Both the position numbers and the translations under genes were made by a program. From Actinosynnema sp. ALI-1.44 (GTDB lineage Bacteria; Actinomycetota; Actinomycetes; Mycobacteriales; Pseudonocardiaceae), in contig NZ_MTQO01000035.1 in assembly GCF_001984155.1 (NCBI RefSeq), positions 62,001 through 126,000 on the forward strand: a stretch of DNA of 64,000 nucleotides, given 5' to 3'. Within the stretch, counting starts at the first letter, position 1. Every line of letters begins with the position of its first letter. The notes under the pieces were generated by a model. It saw only the letters and a program-made list of their open reading frames with translations, was not told where the DNA came from and ran no database searches. Of the stretch, positions 51,845 through 61,600 are shown in pieces.

Positions 51845-53242
51845 CTATCCTTTCAGAACTTCGGCCATCGGCTTGATGTCTTGCAGGCCGAGCAACAACG
51901 AGTGCACGTCGACGGCGGACAGCTTGTCCCTGCCGGGATCACGGCTGTCCGAGCACAGCAGCACCGGCCCGTCCTGCGGCGAGTCGGGCAGCCTACCGTG
52001 CGATCCGCGCACGAGTTTCCCGTCCAGCGGCACGACGTTCATCGCGTACCGCAGGCCCGCTTTCTTCTTCAGCAGGTTCAGCCCGGCCTTGGCCTTCACC
52101 AGCGGGTCGGCCGGGTTGAAGAACAGCTCGGCCGGGTCGTAGCCGGGCTTGCGGTGGATCTCCACTCCCCTGGCGAAGTCCGGCGCGCGGTCGTCGTCGA
52201 GCCAGTAGTAGTAAGTGAACCACGCGTCCGGCTCGGCCACCACCACAAGATCACCGGCGCGCGGGTGGTCGAGTCGGTACCGGGCCTGTTCGACGCGGTC
52301 GAGGACCATGTCCACGCCGGGCTGCCGCTCCAGCACGTCCTTGACCCGCGCCAGATCGTCGGTGTCCTGCACGTACACGTGCGCGACCTGGTGGTCGGCC
52401 ACGGCGAAGGCCCTGGACACCCACGGGTCCAGGTATTCCATACCGTCCTGTGTGTACACCTCGAGCAGGCCTTCGGCGCGCAGGGTGCGGTTGACGTCGA
52501 TCGGCCTGCTGGCGTTGGTGATCCCGTACTCGCTCAACGCCACCACGGTCGCCCCGGCGGCTTTCGCGTCCTGCACCAGCGGCGCCAGCGCGGCGTCGAC
52601 GTCGCGGGCCGCCTCGACCGCCTGCGGCGCGTCCGGTCCGAACCGCTGCAGGTCGTAGTCCAGGTGCGGGACGTACACCAGCAGCAGGTCCGGCTTGTGC
52701 CCGGACAGGATCCGGCGGGACGCGTCGACGATCCACTTGCTCGACGCGATCGACGCGGTCGGGCCCCAGTACTGGAACAGCGGGAAGTCGCCGAGCGCCT
52801 CGGTGAGTTCCTCGTGCAGCCGGACCGGCCGCGTGTAGCAGTCCGGCTCCTTCTTGCCGTCCGCGTAGTAGATCGGCCGGGGTGTGACGGTCAGGTCCGT
52901 CGTGGCGCCCATGGCGTACCACCAGCACACGTTCGCCGAGGTGTAGCCGGGGTTCGCCGCTCGGGCGACCTCCCACAGCTTGTCCCCGCCGACCAGTTTG
53001 TTGTGCTGGCGCCAGAGGAACACCTCGCCGAGTTCCCTGAAGTACCAGCCGTTGCCGACGATGCCGTGCTCGGCGGGCATCTTGCCGGTGAGGAACGTCG
53101 ACTGCGCGCTGCACGTGACCGCGGGCAGCACCGTGCCCAGTTCCGCCTGCCAGCCGTTGTCGGCGATCCGGGAGACGTTCGGCATGTGCTTGAGCAGTCG
53201 CGGTGTCATCCCGACGATGTCGATGACGACAAGGGGCTTCAT
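51845..53242 (-). CDS. eboF: EboF-like nucleotide pyrophosphatase/phosphodiesterase
   Basis: A 465-residue alkaline phosphatase-superfamily enzyme. Metal-site segments are LVVIDIVGMTPRLL (Asp), PAVTCSAQSTFLTGKMP (Thr/Ser nucleophile region), HLDYDLQRFGPDAP (Asp/His) and VALSEYG. No signal peptide is visible. In ebo clusters the phosphodiesterase EboF is encoded with EboE and is required for export of the pathway product in cyanobacteria (known for scytonemin). Its start overlaps the eboE stop by four bases. Confidence 0.8.
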   Translation of the reverse strand: MKPLVVIDIVGMTPRLLKHMPNVSRIADNGWQAELGTVLPAVTCSAQSTFLTGKMPAEHGIVGNGWYFRELGEVFLWRQHNKLVGGDKLWEVARAANPGYTSANVCWWYAMGATTDLTVTPRPIYYADGKKEPDCYTRPVRLHEELTEALGDFPLFQYWGPTASIASSKWIVDASRRILSGHKPDLLLVYVPHLDYDLQRFGPDAPQAVEAARDVDAALAPLVQDAKAAGATVVALSEYGITNASRPIDVNRTLRAEGLLEVYTQDGMEYLDPWVSRAFAVADHQVAHVYVQDTDDLARVKDVLERQPGVDMVLDRVEQARYRLDHPRAGDLVVVAEPDAWFTYYYWLDDDRAPDFARGVEIHRKPGYDPAELFFNPADPLVKAKAGLNLLKKKAGLRYAMNVVPLDGKLVRGSHGRLPDSPQDGPVLLCSDSRDPGRDKLSAVDVHSLLLGLQDIKPMAEVLKG

Positions 53243-54324
53243 GAGACCTCCAGTGTCAGGTGGCCTTCTGCCCAGGCCAGCTCCGCTGCTATCCCGTCTA
53301 CCAGGTCCTGCCGGTGCCGGTCAGGCAGAACGTTCCACGTGTAGGTCTCCACTTCCACGATCCGGTCACCGGACACGGTGTTGAGCACCTCGGTCAGCAC
53401 GTCCGTCGTGGATCCCAGTGGCTCGTCGGGCTCGGCGTGCAGCGGCACGTGGAAGTGCACCCGCCACGGCCCGACCGCGGGCAGCGTCTCCAGCGCCTCG
53501 GGCAGGTCGTCGGCGGTCAGGATGGTCCCGCACGGCGCCAGCTCCCGGACCTGGTGCAGGTAGCGCGGTTCCGCGAACTCCGCCAGCTGCTCGTAGGCGG
53601 CTTTCGGGTCCTCGACGTGCAACGCCGCCGATGCCTGCACCTTGACGATCTCCAGCCCCGCGGCCTCGATCGAGCGGACGGTCTCGACCGGGTCGGCGAA
53701 GGACACCGCCAAGTGACAGGTGTCCAGGCACAGTCCGATGTACTCCGGGTCCACGCGCGGCGCCAGCCATTCGACCGTGTCCGCCACTGTGTCCAGGACG
53801 CACCCCGGCTCGGGTTCGACGGCGAGCTTGATCAAGCGCTCGGTCGACCGCAGGGTCCGGGTCAGCTCGGCGAGCGCGTCCAGCGCCGCCGTGTCGTCGG
53901 CCTCGGTCCACGGTTCGCGCCAGCCGAGCGGGAGCGTGGAGATCCCGCCGTACGCGGCGTCGCCGGGCAGCAGGCCGTTCAACACCGTGACGCAGTCCAC
54001 TGTGTACTGGAGTCGCCGCCGGTCGGTCCACCGCGGCTCGTACACAGCCAGTTTCACGACATCGGCGTGGAACCCGCCGTAGGGGAACGCGTTCATGGTG
54101 ATCACGTCGAGACCACGCGCGTCCAGTTCCGCACGGAACCTCCGCAGATCGGCCGGGGACGAGGCCAGTCCTGCCGCCACGTCGGCAGCCAGCCACAGAC
54201 CCAGCCCGAGCCGGTCCGCGCCCAGCTTCTGCCTGACCGGGACGGCGTACGCGTCCAGTTGGCCGAGAATCCCCGGCAGGTCCTCGGCCGGGTGCACGTT
54301 CGTGCAGTAGCACAACCTGGTCAC
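53239..54324 (-). CDS. eboE: EboE-like metabolite traffic protein
   Basis: A 361-residue TIM-barrel protein of the EboE group. It starts TRLCYCTNVHPAEDLPGILGQLDAY (in part: LCYCTNVHPAEDLPGIL), a signature of EboE. It continues with VITMNAFPYGGFHA and LCLDTCHLAVSFADP, which provide sugar-isomerase-type metal ligands. The cognate function is in trafficking or processing of a metabolite, shown genetically in cyanobacteria. GTG 54324 overlaps the EboB stop (GTGA). An upstream longer frame is rejected. Confidence 0.85.
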   Translation of the reverse strand: MTRLCYCTNVHPAEDLPGILGQLDAYAVPVRQKLGADRLGLGLWLAADVAAGLASSPADLRRFRAELDARGLDVITMNAFPYGGFHADVVKLAVYEPRWTDRRRLQYTVDCVTVLNGLLPGDAAYGGISTLPLGWREPWTEADDTAALDALAELTRTLRSTERLIKLAVEPEPGCVLDTVADTVEWLAPRVDPEYIGLCLDTCHLAVSFADPVETVRSIEAAGLEIVKVQASAALHVEDPKAAYEQLAEFAEPRYLHQVRELAPCGTILTADDLPEALETLPAVGPWRVHFHVPLHAEPDEPLGSTTDVLTEVLNTVSGDRIVEVETYTWNVLPDRHRQDLVDGIAAELAWAEGHLTLEVS

Positions 54325-55184
54325 TGGCGTCCGCCTCGCAGCACCGAGTTGCCCGCGAACGTTTCCGTCGACGGGGCGAAGCCGGGCAGTTCGTCGAGCA
54401 CCAGCCGTCCGCTCTGGCCGTAGAAGTCGACCGGGTTCTGCCACAGCACCTTGTCCACGTCCGCCTCGGTGAACCCCGCTTCGAGCATCTGGCGCGCGGT
54501 CTTGTACGTCTTCAACGGATCCGAGCGGCCCCAGTCGGCGGCCGAGTTCACCAGGACCTTGTCGGTGCCGTACTCCTTGAGGATCACGACCATCCGGTCC
54601 TCGTCCATCTTGGTGTCCGGGTAGATGGAGAACCCCATCCAGCAGCCGGATTCCTTGACGGTCCTGACCGTGACCTCGTTGAGGTGGTCGACCGCGACGA
54701 ACTCCGGTGCGATCCCGGACTCCCTGACCACGTCCAGCGTCCGGTGTGTGCCGGCGAGCTTGTCGCGGTGCGGCGTGTGCACGAGCGCGGGCAGTTCGTG
54801 CTCAACGGCCATCGCGAGCTGCCGGGCGAAGGCGTCGTCCTCTTCCGGCGTCATCGAATCGTAGCCGACCTCGCCGACCGCGACCACGCCGTCCTTGGCG
54901 AGGTAACGCGGCAGGATGTCCAGGACCGGTGTGCAGCGCGGGTCGTTGGCTTCCTTCGGGTTCAGCGCGATGGTGCAGTGGTGGCGGATGCCGAACTGGG
55001 CCGCGCGGAACCGTTCCCAGCCGATCAGCGCGTCGAAGTAGTCCTTGAAGGACTCCACGCCGGTGCGGGGCTGGCCCAGCCAGAAAGCCGGTTCGACGAT
55101 GGCGCGGACACCGGCGGCGAACATCGCCTCGTAGTCGTCGGTGGTGCGTGAGGTCATGTGGATGTGCGGGTCGAAGATGCGCAT
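54321..55184 (-). CDS. eboB: EboB-like TatD-family metal-dependent hydrolase
   Basis: A 287-residue amidohydrolase. The metal site begins with DPHIHM (His7/His9) and continues with VAVGEVGYD (Glu), LPALVHTPHRDK (His) and FVAVDHLNE (His), with Asp in VNSAADWGRSDP. It is cytoplasmic. In ebo clusters EboB is the TatD-like hydrolase; its substrate is unknown. It is translationally coupled to both neighbours by one- to four-base overlaps. Confidence 0.88.
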   Translation of the reverse strand: MRIFDPHIHMTSRTTDDYEAMFAAGVRAIVEPAFWLGQPRTGVESFKDYFDALIGWERFRAAQFGIRHHCTIALNPKEANDPRCTPVLDILPRYLAKDGVVAVGEVGYDSMTPEEDDAFARQLAMAVEHELPALVHTPHRDKLAGTHRTLDVVRESGIAPEFVAVDHLNEVTVRTVKESGCWMGFSIYPDTKMDEDRMVVILKEYGTDKVLVNSAADWGRSDPLKTYKTARQMLEAGFTEADVDKVLWQNPVDFYGQSGRLVLDELPGFAPSTETFAGNSVLRGGRQ

Positions 55185-56626
55185 CAGCTGTTCTCCAAGA
55201 GACGTACGGCGTCGGCAGGGACTTCACGGCCGGCCGCTCTGCGCTCGTCGGCGTAGTCGGCGATCATGCGGAGCAGTTCCGCGTCGGTCCGGCGTTCCAC
55301 GGCCGCGACCGCGGCCAGCGGGACGCCGACGAACAGGCACTTGAGCACGCCGTGCCGCCATGAGTGCTGGTCGAGGTGCTCACCGGCGAACGGCCCGAGC
55401 GCGGCCGCGACCAGCCGGATGTCGTTGGTTCGCAACGCGTCCTGGACGAGCTCCAGCCCGGCCTTGACCGCAGGCGCGGGCAGCGATGTCAGTCCACGCA
55501 GGACGCCACGGCGTTCCGCGTCGTCGCCGTAGCGGTAGAGCTCGGTGACTTCCCCGACGAGCTCGTCCGGCGGCAGCACGTCCGCGAGTGCGGCGAGCAA
55601 ACGTATGCGCGCCAGATCGTCCACGGTTCCGTGGATCAGGCCCTGCGGGTCGTTTTCCGGCCGCATGGCCGAACGACCGACCTTCCGGCCGACCGCCGGG
55701 AAAAGCGACCGGATGGCGGCCGGTTCGGACCGGACCCGCCGTTCGGCGTCGACCAACCAGGGATGATCCACTTCATCCACCCACTCCGAGTCCGTGACCG
55801 GCATGGCGGCCTCCAGCGCGGCGATCGCCCGGCGCGCGACGTCGGGCGCGGCGTGGCTGTGCCGCGGCAGTTCCACGGCCGCCACGCCGGTGTAGCCGAC
55901 TTCGGCGAGCGCGGCCAGGGTGCCGGGCAGATCGAGCTCGCCCTCGCCGAACTCGAGGTGTTCGTGCACACCCGGCCGCATGTCGTCGAGCTGCACGTTC
56001 ACCAGCAGCCCGGCGGCTCGCCGCACGCAGTCGGCCGCGTTCTCCGGTTCGACCGCGACGCAGTGCCCGACATCGAGGGTGATGCCCAACAGCTCCGGGT
56101 TGCCCAGCTCGTCCCGCAGCGCCAACGCCTGCGTCAGGTGCTGGACGTACATCCCCGGTTCGGGTTCCAGCCCGATCCGCACCCCCCTGCGGTCGGCTTC
56201 CTCGAGCACTCTCGCGACGCCGCCGAGCATCCGCTGGTGCGCCGTCGCGTCATCCACATCGGACGGCTTGATGCCAGACCAGAACGACACGCAGTCCGCG
56301 CCGAGGCCGTCGGCGATCCGGATCGCCCGGTGCAGGAAGTCGATCCGCACGTCGATGTGGTCGGACACCAGCGTCGGGTGGTGTTTGCGGGCCGGGTCGA
56401 GCAGGTAGCGGGCACCGGTCTCGACCACGCACCGCAGGCCGAGCACCGACAGCAGCGCGGCCACCCGGTCGGTCTCCTTGGCCACGTCCGCGGCGAACGG
56501 GTCAAGGTGGTGGTGGTCCAGCGTCAGCGCCACCGAGGTGTACCCGAGCTCCGCGATCATCCGCAGCGCGTCGTCCAGGCGGTGGTTGGCGAACCCGTTG
56601 GTGCCGTAGCCGAGGTGGAAGCTCAT
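55184..56626 (-). CDS. eboA: TIM-barrel sugar isomerase fused to EboA domain
   Basis: A 480-residue fusion. Residues 1-~275 form a xylose-isomerase-like TIM barrel (MSFHLGYGTNGFANHRLDD; metal segments LGLEPEPGMYVQHLT, in part: VRIGLEPEPGMYVQHL, and LGITLDVGHCVAVEP). Residues ~300-480 form the EboA domain: arrays of helices with LARIRLLAALADVLPPDE and the hallmark HSWRHGVLKCLFVGVPLAAV. Known EboA proteins are separate from such barrels. ATG 56626 overlaps the EboC stop by four bases. The fusion suggests that EboA escorts or modifies the sugar handled by the barrel. Confidence 0.85.
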   Translation of the reverse strand: MSFHLGYGTNGFANHRLDDALRMIAELGYTSVALTLDHHHLDPFAADVAKETDRVAALLSVLGLRCVVETGARYLLDPARKHHPTLVSDHIDVRIDFLHRAIRIADGLGADCVSFWSGIKPSDVDDATAHQRMLGGVARVLEEADRRGVRIGLEPEPGMYVQHLTQALALRDELGNPELLGITLDVGHCVAVEPENAADCVRRAAGLLVNVQLDDMRPGVHEHLEFGEGELDLPGTLAALAEVGYTGVAAVELPRHSHAAPDVARRAIAALEAAMPVTDSEWVDEVDHPWLVDAERRVRSEPAAIRSLFPAVGRKVGRSAMRPENDPQGLIHGTVDDLARIRLLAALADVLPPDELVGEVTELYRYGDDAERRGVLRGLTSLPAPAVKAGLELVQDALRTNDIRLVAAALGPFAGEHLDQHSWRHGVLKCLFVGVPLAAVAAVERRTDAELLRMIADYADERRAAGREVPADAVRLLENS

Positions 56627-57465
56627 GTCGGGCTCACCTTCCCGGCCAGCTTGCGCGCCAACGGCAACGCGGCCGACAGCACACCGGCTCCGAGCAGCGA
56701 CCCGCGCCGGGCGGCCAGCGCCGCCTGCAACGGGACCATGCCGTGGATACCGGCCATGGTGGCTTTCCGCACGGTCGGCCCGGACGGGTCCCTGGTCGCC
56801 GCGAGCTGGGCGGACCCGACGTTGGCCGCGTACATCCCGCCGAAGGCCAGTGCCCCCAGCCGGTGCCGCCACGACGTGGACTTGCCCACCACAGCGGCGG
56901 TCGTGGCCACGGCTGTTCCGGTCAACGCCGCCTTGGCAACGATGTCAGAAGCGCCGTGGACTTCCCCGCGCGACAACGCGGTGAGCCCCAGCGTATGCCC
57001 CGCCACGACCGTGGCCGCGGGCAGCGCCGAGCGGGAACCACCGGCACCGAGCATCACGTCCAGCCCCCGGCACAACGCCATCCCGGCCGGACCAGCCACA
57101 GTGGACTTCAGAACCAGGTCGTACGCCCACACGGCCGCGGCGAGGGGCACTGCGGCCTTCAGCGAGCGGCCGTACGCCGCCAGCGCGAGACCGGCGGCGG
57201 TCAACCCACCGGCCACAGCCAGCGCTTGGTTGGGTGTGATCCGGCCGGACGGGATCGGCCGCTCGGGCCGCTCGACCGCGTCAAGCGACCGATCGGACCA
57301 ATCGTTGAGCGCCATTCCGGACCAGTAGAACGCGACCGACGCCAACGGCAACGCCAGACGCCTGCCGCGCAACGGGTTCCCCGCCGCGGCCGCCCCCGCG
57401 AGCGTGTCCCCCAGCACCGATAACGCCGCCGGTGCCCGCACCAGCTCCACGTACGCGTTCGTCAC
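56623..57465 (-). CDS. eboC: EboC-like UbiA prenyltransferase (SCO3242 family)
   Basis: A 280-residue membrane enzyme with about eight hydrophobic helices. The first Asp-rich motif of UbiA enzymes is NDWSDRSLDAVERPERPIPSG (in part: NDWSDRSLDAVERPERP), which binds the Mg-prenyl diphosphate. The second motif is degenerate around AYDLVLKST. It would attach a prenyl chain to a soluble acceptor. It lies between the inositol-phosphate synthase-like gene and the TIM-EboA fusion with four-base overlaps on both sides, implying a shared pathway. Confidence 0.88.
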   Translation of the reverse strand: MTNAYVELVRAPAALSVLGDTLAGAAAAGNPLRGRRLALPLASVAFYWSGMALNDWSDRSLDAVERPERPIPSGRITPNQALAVAGGLTAAGLALAAYGRSLKAAVPLAAAVWAYDLVLKSTVAGPAGMALCRGLDVMLGAGGSRSALPAATVVAGHTLGLTALSRGEVHGASDIVAKAALTGTAVATTAAVVGKSTSWRHRLGALAFGGMYAANVGSAQLAATRDPSGPTVRKATMAGIHGMVPLQAALAARRGSLLGAGVLSAALPLARKLAGKVSPT

Positions 57466-58610
57466 AGGTCAGCCGCCCATTCGTTGAGCATCCGGGTCTG
57501 TTCGGCGAACCGGTGCTCGTCGGTGCCCAGGGGGTCCTTGAAGAAGAACGCGAGCGCGGCCAGTGCGCCGCTCTGACCGTCCGCGTGGGCGGCGGCCACG
57601 AGCCGGGCCAGGTCGAGCACGAGCGGGGCCGCCAGCGCCGAGTCGTAGCCGTCCCAGGTGAACTGGAGGCTCATCTTGGCGCCGAGGAAGCCTTCGAAGG
57701 ACACGTAGTCCCACGCGATCTTGCGTTCGGCCAGGTCCGGCACGTTGTCGATGTGCAGCGGCGCGGTGACGTCGCCGATCAGCCGGGCCAGGCCGCGCGC
57801 CTTGGACTCCAGTTTGCCCCTGGCCTGCTCGGGATCGGCCAGGTTGGCGCCGTCACCGCCGCCGAGCAGGTTCGTGCCCGCCCATGACCGGACGTCCAGC
57901 GCACGCGCGACGAACATCGGCGCGAGCACTGTGCGCAACAGGGTCTCCCCCGTCTTGCCGTCCGCGCCCGCGTACGGCAGGCCCTGGCGGCGGGCCAGTT
58001 CCACCAACGCGGGCATCTTGATTCCCGGGGACGGGGTAAAGTCGACGTACGGGCTGCTGGACGTCAGCGCCGCGTACGCGCCGAGCGAGCTCGGCGGCAG
58101 AACCGTCCGTTGTGGATCGTTCAGTGCCTGGACGAGCAGGTCCAGGTCGTCGTGCTCCGGCAACGCGGGCACGGGCGGCTCGGTCGAGGTCACGTTGACC
58201 ACGACCACCCGGTCCAGCGAGTGCCGGGCACGGAAGTCCGCGATGTCCGCGACCAGCCGGGCGGCCGCCTCCGCCTGCGAGCCGGTGTGCGACACCGGGT
58301 GGTACCCGCTCCGCAGTTCGGTGTCCACCGCACGCAGCCCGTCGGCCACGGCGGTGAACACCGAATGGGGGATGAGGCCGGACTCGGCGAGCTGTTCGGC
58401 CCGTTTGTCCAGCGGTATCGAAACGATGTCGTGACCGCCGACGATGATCTCGTCCCAGGTCGGTAACACCGTGTGATCCATGTCGAGCCGCTCGGTGACA
58501 CACCCGACCGGCCTGACCAGCCCGGCCCGCAAAGCGAGCAGACCGGTGATCGCGGTGGTCGCGACGGAGCCGCGTGCCCCCATCAGCCATAGTCCGCATC
58601 GTTGCCGCAT
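57462..58610 (-). CDS. Inositol-3-phosphate synthase-family cyclase
   Basis: A 382-residue NAD-dependent enzyme of the myo-inositol-phosphate synthase family. The Rossmann start is LWLMGARGSVATTAITGLLAL (in part: LMGARGSVATTAITGL). Other conserved parts are WDEIIVGGHDI, VVVVNVTSTEPPVP, GADGKTGETLLRTVLAP and FLGAKMSLQFTWDGYDSALAAPLV (in part: GAKMSLQFTWDGYDSALAA). The family cyclises a hexose phosphate to inositol phosphate. In classical ebo operons a 3-dehydroquinate-synthase-like cyclase (EboD) is found, and none is present here. This enzyme may take its place. ATG 58610 is chosen; ATG 58625 is an alternative. Confidence 0.88.
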   Translation of the reverse strand: MRQRCGLWLMGARGSVATTAITGLLALRAGLVRPVGCVTERLDMDHTVLPTWDEIIVGGHDIVSIPLDKRAEQLAESGLIPHSVFTAVADGLRAVDTELRSGYHPVSHTGSQAEAAARLVADIADFRARHSLDRVVVVNVTSTEPPVPALPEHDDLDLLVQALNDPQRTVLPPSSLGAYAALTSSSPYVDFTPSPGIKMPALVELARRQGLPYAGADGKTGETLLRTVLAPMFVARALDVRSWAGTNLLGGGDGANLADPEQARGKLESKARGLARLIGDVTAPLHIDNVPDLAERKIAWDYVSFEGFLGAKMSLQFTWDGYDSALAAPLVLDLARLVAAAHADGQSGALAALAFFFKDPLGTDEHRFAEQTRMLNEWAADL

Positions 58611-58633
58611 TGGCCTCAACCTCATTCCCGCGA

Positions 58634-58675
58634 ACGGCCGAGGTGCTCCCGCGTCGTGTAGAACACCTCGGCCGT
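58634..58675. terminator. Terminator between the ThuA gene and the ebo-type operon
   Basis: ACGGCCGAGGTG (58634-58645) and CACCTCGGCCGT (58664-58675) form a 12-bp stem with an 18-base loop, three bases after the stop of the large ThuA gene. It separates that transcript from the downstream operon starting at 58610. Confidence 0.7.
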
Positions 58676-58678
58676 GGT

Positions 58679-61600
58679 TCAGCTTCCGGAACTCGCCCTC
58701 GGCAGTGCCGGACCGCCTTCGAGCGAGCCGATCACCGCACCGGCATCCCTGACCAGGGTGGACCGGACGTCGGAGTCGGCGACCTTAGCCGGATCATTCG
58801 CGAGTTCCCCGAACTTTCGCAACTGCTTGACCGCCTTTGCGTCATCCCCGGCCGCCTCGGCCTTGCGTGCCTTGGACAGCTGACCGGACAAGCTGACAAA
58901 AGCGGACAAGGACAGCCGGTTGGTCGCGCGGAACCGCGTGATCAGCTGATCGATGTCGCGCATCGACGTCGTCGTGGCGAACGTCAGCTTCTGCTCGGTC
59001 CGGTTGCCCGCCTTGTCAAGAGCTGTCACCGAGAGGTTCTGCACACCCAGTGGCAGCTGGTACAACGACGTGACCTGACCGGACTGGATGGGGGTGGTGT
59101 TCAGCAACCCCGTGACCGAGGCGATGCCGGACGTCGCGTCTTCGGCGTGCCACTTGACAACCACGTCCGTAGCGTCTCCGTAGACGCGGCCGTCGGCCAG
59201 GCCCGACACCAGCAACGTCGGCTTGGCCGCGTCGATCAGGATCGTCGCGGCCTTGTCCGGCTCCACGTTGCCGTCCTTGTCGTGCGAGCGGTACAGCAGC
59301 GTGTGCTGCCCGTCCCCGGTGACCACGACCGGCTGGGTGTACGGCGTCCAGGCGCCGTTGTCGAGCTTGTACTCGGTGCGCGCCACACCGGAGCCCTCGT
59401 CGGTCGCGGCCAGTTCGACCGGGACCTGACCGGGGTGCCAGCCGCCCGGGTTGGCGAAGTTGGCGACGGTCACCGGCGGTGTCGTCTCCAACTCCTTGAT
59501 CCGGACGTCGCGGAACCACACGTCGTCGCCGTTGCCGTGGTTCTGCAGGCCGATGAAGCCCTGCGTGAGGTCGCGGTTCGGGTCCGTGGACACGAAGTCG
59601 TTGATCAGCACGCCGTTGAGCCACACCTGGATGGTCTGGCCGCGGACGATGATCTCGTAGGCGTTCCACTGGCCCGGCGGCTTGAGCGCCGCGTCCCGCT
59701 TGGCGATGTCGGCCGACTGGAACGAGTAGACCGACCCGGTCGTGCGGTCCGGTGCGTCGGTCGCGTCGATCTGGATCTCGTAGCCCTGGTTGACCGCGAC
59801 CCACGGGTCATTGCCGGGCTCCGGGTAGCCGACGAACACACCGGAGTTGTCGTCGCCCGCGACCTTCCAGTCCAGCTTGAGGCTGTAGGCGTTGAACTCC
59901 TCCTTGTGCGACAACAGACCCATCCCGCCTTCGGACAGGATCGTGCAGTCCGCCTGCTGGGCGAACCGGCCGGGGCCGGACTGCTTCCAGTTGCCGAGAC
60001 TGGCCTGCGTGCCATCGTAGAGGCTGCGGTACCCGGTTTCCGGCTGCGTCGGCTGGCACGCGGGCGGCTGCGCCACACCGGCGCCGTCGAACCGCAGGGC
60101 GTCCACATCGAACAGTCCGCCCGCGCCGGTTCCCTGGAAGACCAGGTACAGCGGTTTGGTGCCCCCCGGATCGGCCAACGGCTTGACCGGCAGGTCGACG
60201 TAGTTGTCCCAGCCACCGGTGTTGGCCACGTCGAACGTCTGCAGCAGTGGGCCGTCGACCGCGCCGGAGCGCACCTCGACCTTGCCGCCCGCGCCGCCCG
60301 AGGACACCCGCAGCCCGAGCCCGGTGATCCCGGACAGGTTGGTCGGTGTGAACGCCAGCCAGTCGCCCGGTTCGATGTAGCCGACCCGCTTGCCGCCGCT
60401 GGCGCCCGCCTGCGGGACGACCTGGACGCCGCTCATGCTGGAGAAGTACTCCGCCTGCTTGAGCTTGGTCTGCATGATGTTCTCGCCCTCACCGAGCAGC
60501 GGCGGGACAGTGCCCTTGCCCTTGTCGGTGTAACGCGCGTTGATCACGCCGAAGATGTTGACGTCCTCGCCGTGCCCGCCCTCGCCCGGCGTCTCGATCA
60601 CGCCTTCACAGCCGAACGCCTCGCTCAGCGGGTGGCCGTGGTTGTCGTGGCCGAGGATGTAGCGGACGTGCACCTTCGAGCAGTCGATCTCGCCGTCTTC
60701 CGGGTCGGTGACCTTGACCTTGAACGGGACCTTGTCGCCGAACTTGAAGAACCCGCCGTTGACCGGGGCCTCGACCACGACCGTCGGCGCGGTGTTGCCG
60801 ACCGTGATGGTCACGTTGGCCACGCCGACGAGCCCGACCGAGTCCGTCACCGAGAGCTTCGCGGTGAACTGGCCTTCCTGGGTGTAGGTGTGGGTCACCG
60901 GACCAGCGGAGGTCGAATCGACCGTGCCGTCGTTCTCGAAGTCCCACGCGTAGGTGACCGGCTGGCCGTCGGGGTCGTTCGTCCCGGCCGGGTTGAAGTT
61001 CACCGTCAGCGGGGCGTGCCCGGATGTCTTGTCGGCGGCCAGTTTCACCACCGGCGTGCGGGTGCCCTTGGTGTAGTCGATCCGGTACACCGCCGACTCC
61101 GGTGAACCGCCGAAGTAGCCGGTGCCGTAGTCCAGCACGTACAACGCGCCGTCCGGGCCGAACTCGATGTTCATCGGCCGGACGAGGTCCATCGAGTTGA
61201 AGAACGGCTTGATGTCACCGCGTTCGCCGTTCGCCCCTACCGTGATCTCCTTGATCCAGCCACGGTCCCACTCGTAGGCGAAGTTCTTCTTGTCGAAGTA
61301 CGCCGGGAACTTCGTCTTCGACGGGTTGTCGGCGTCGAAGTGGTACGTCGGGCCGCCCATCGGCGACTCGCCGCCCGAACCGAACTCCGGCACCGAACCA
61401 CCGTCATAGGGAATCCACGCGGCCTGTGCCGGTGGCAGGTCGACCAGGCCCGTGTTGTGCGGGCTTTCGTTCTTCGGTGCGGCGCAGTTGAAGGCCGCCC
61501 CGGACTGGCCGGTCGCGAAGTCGTAGTCGACGAACGGCTGGTTGTCCCCGACGCAGTACGGCCACCCGTAGTTGCCCGGCGCCTTGATCAGGTTGAACTC

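Noticed and set aside
58574-61105. 843-codon plus-strand frame opposite the ThuA gene
   Set aside because: Antisense shadow with typical Arg/Val/Asp bias and no domains.
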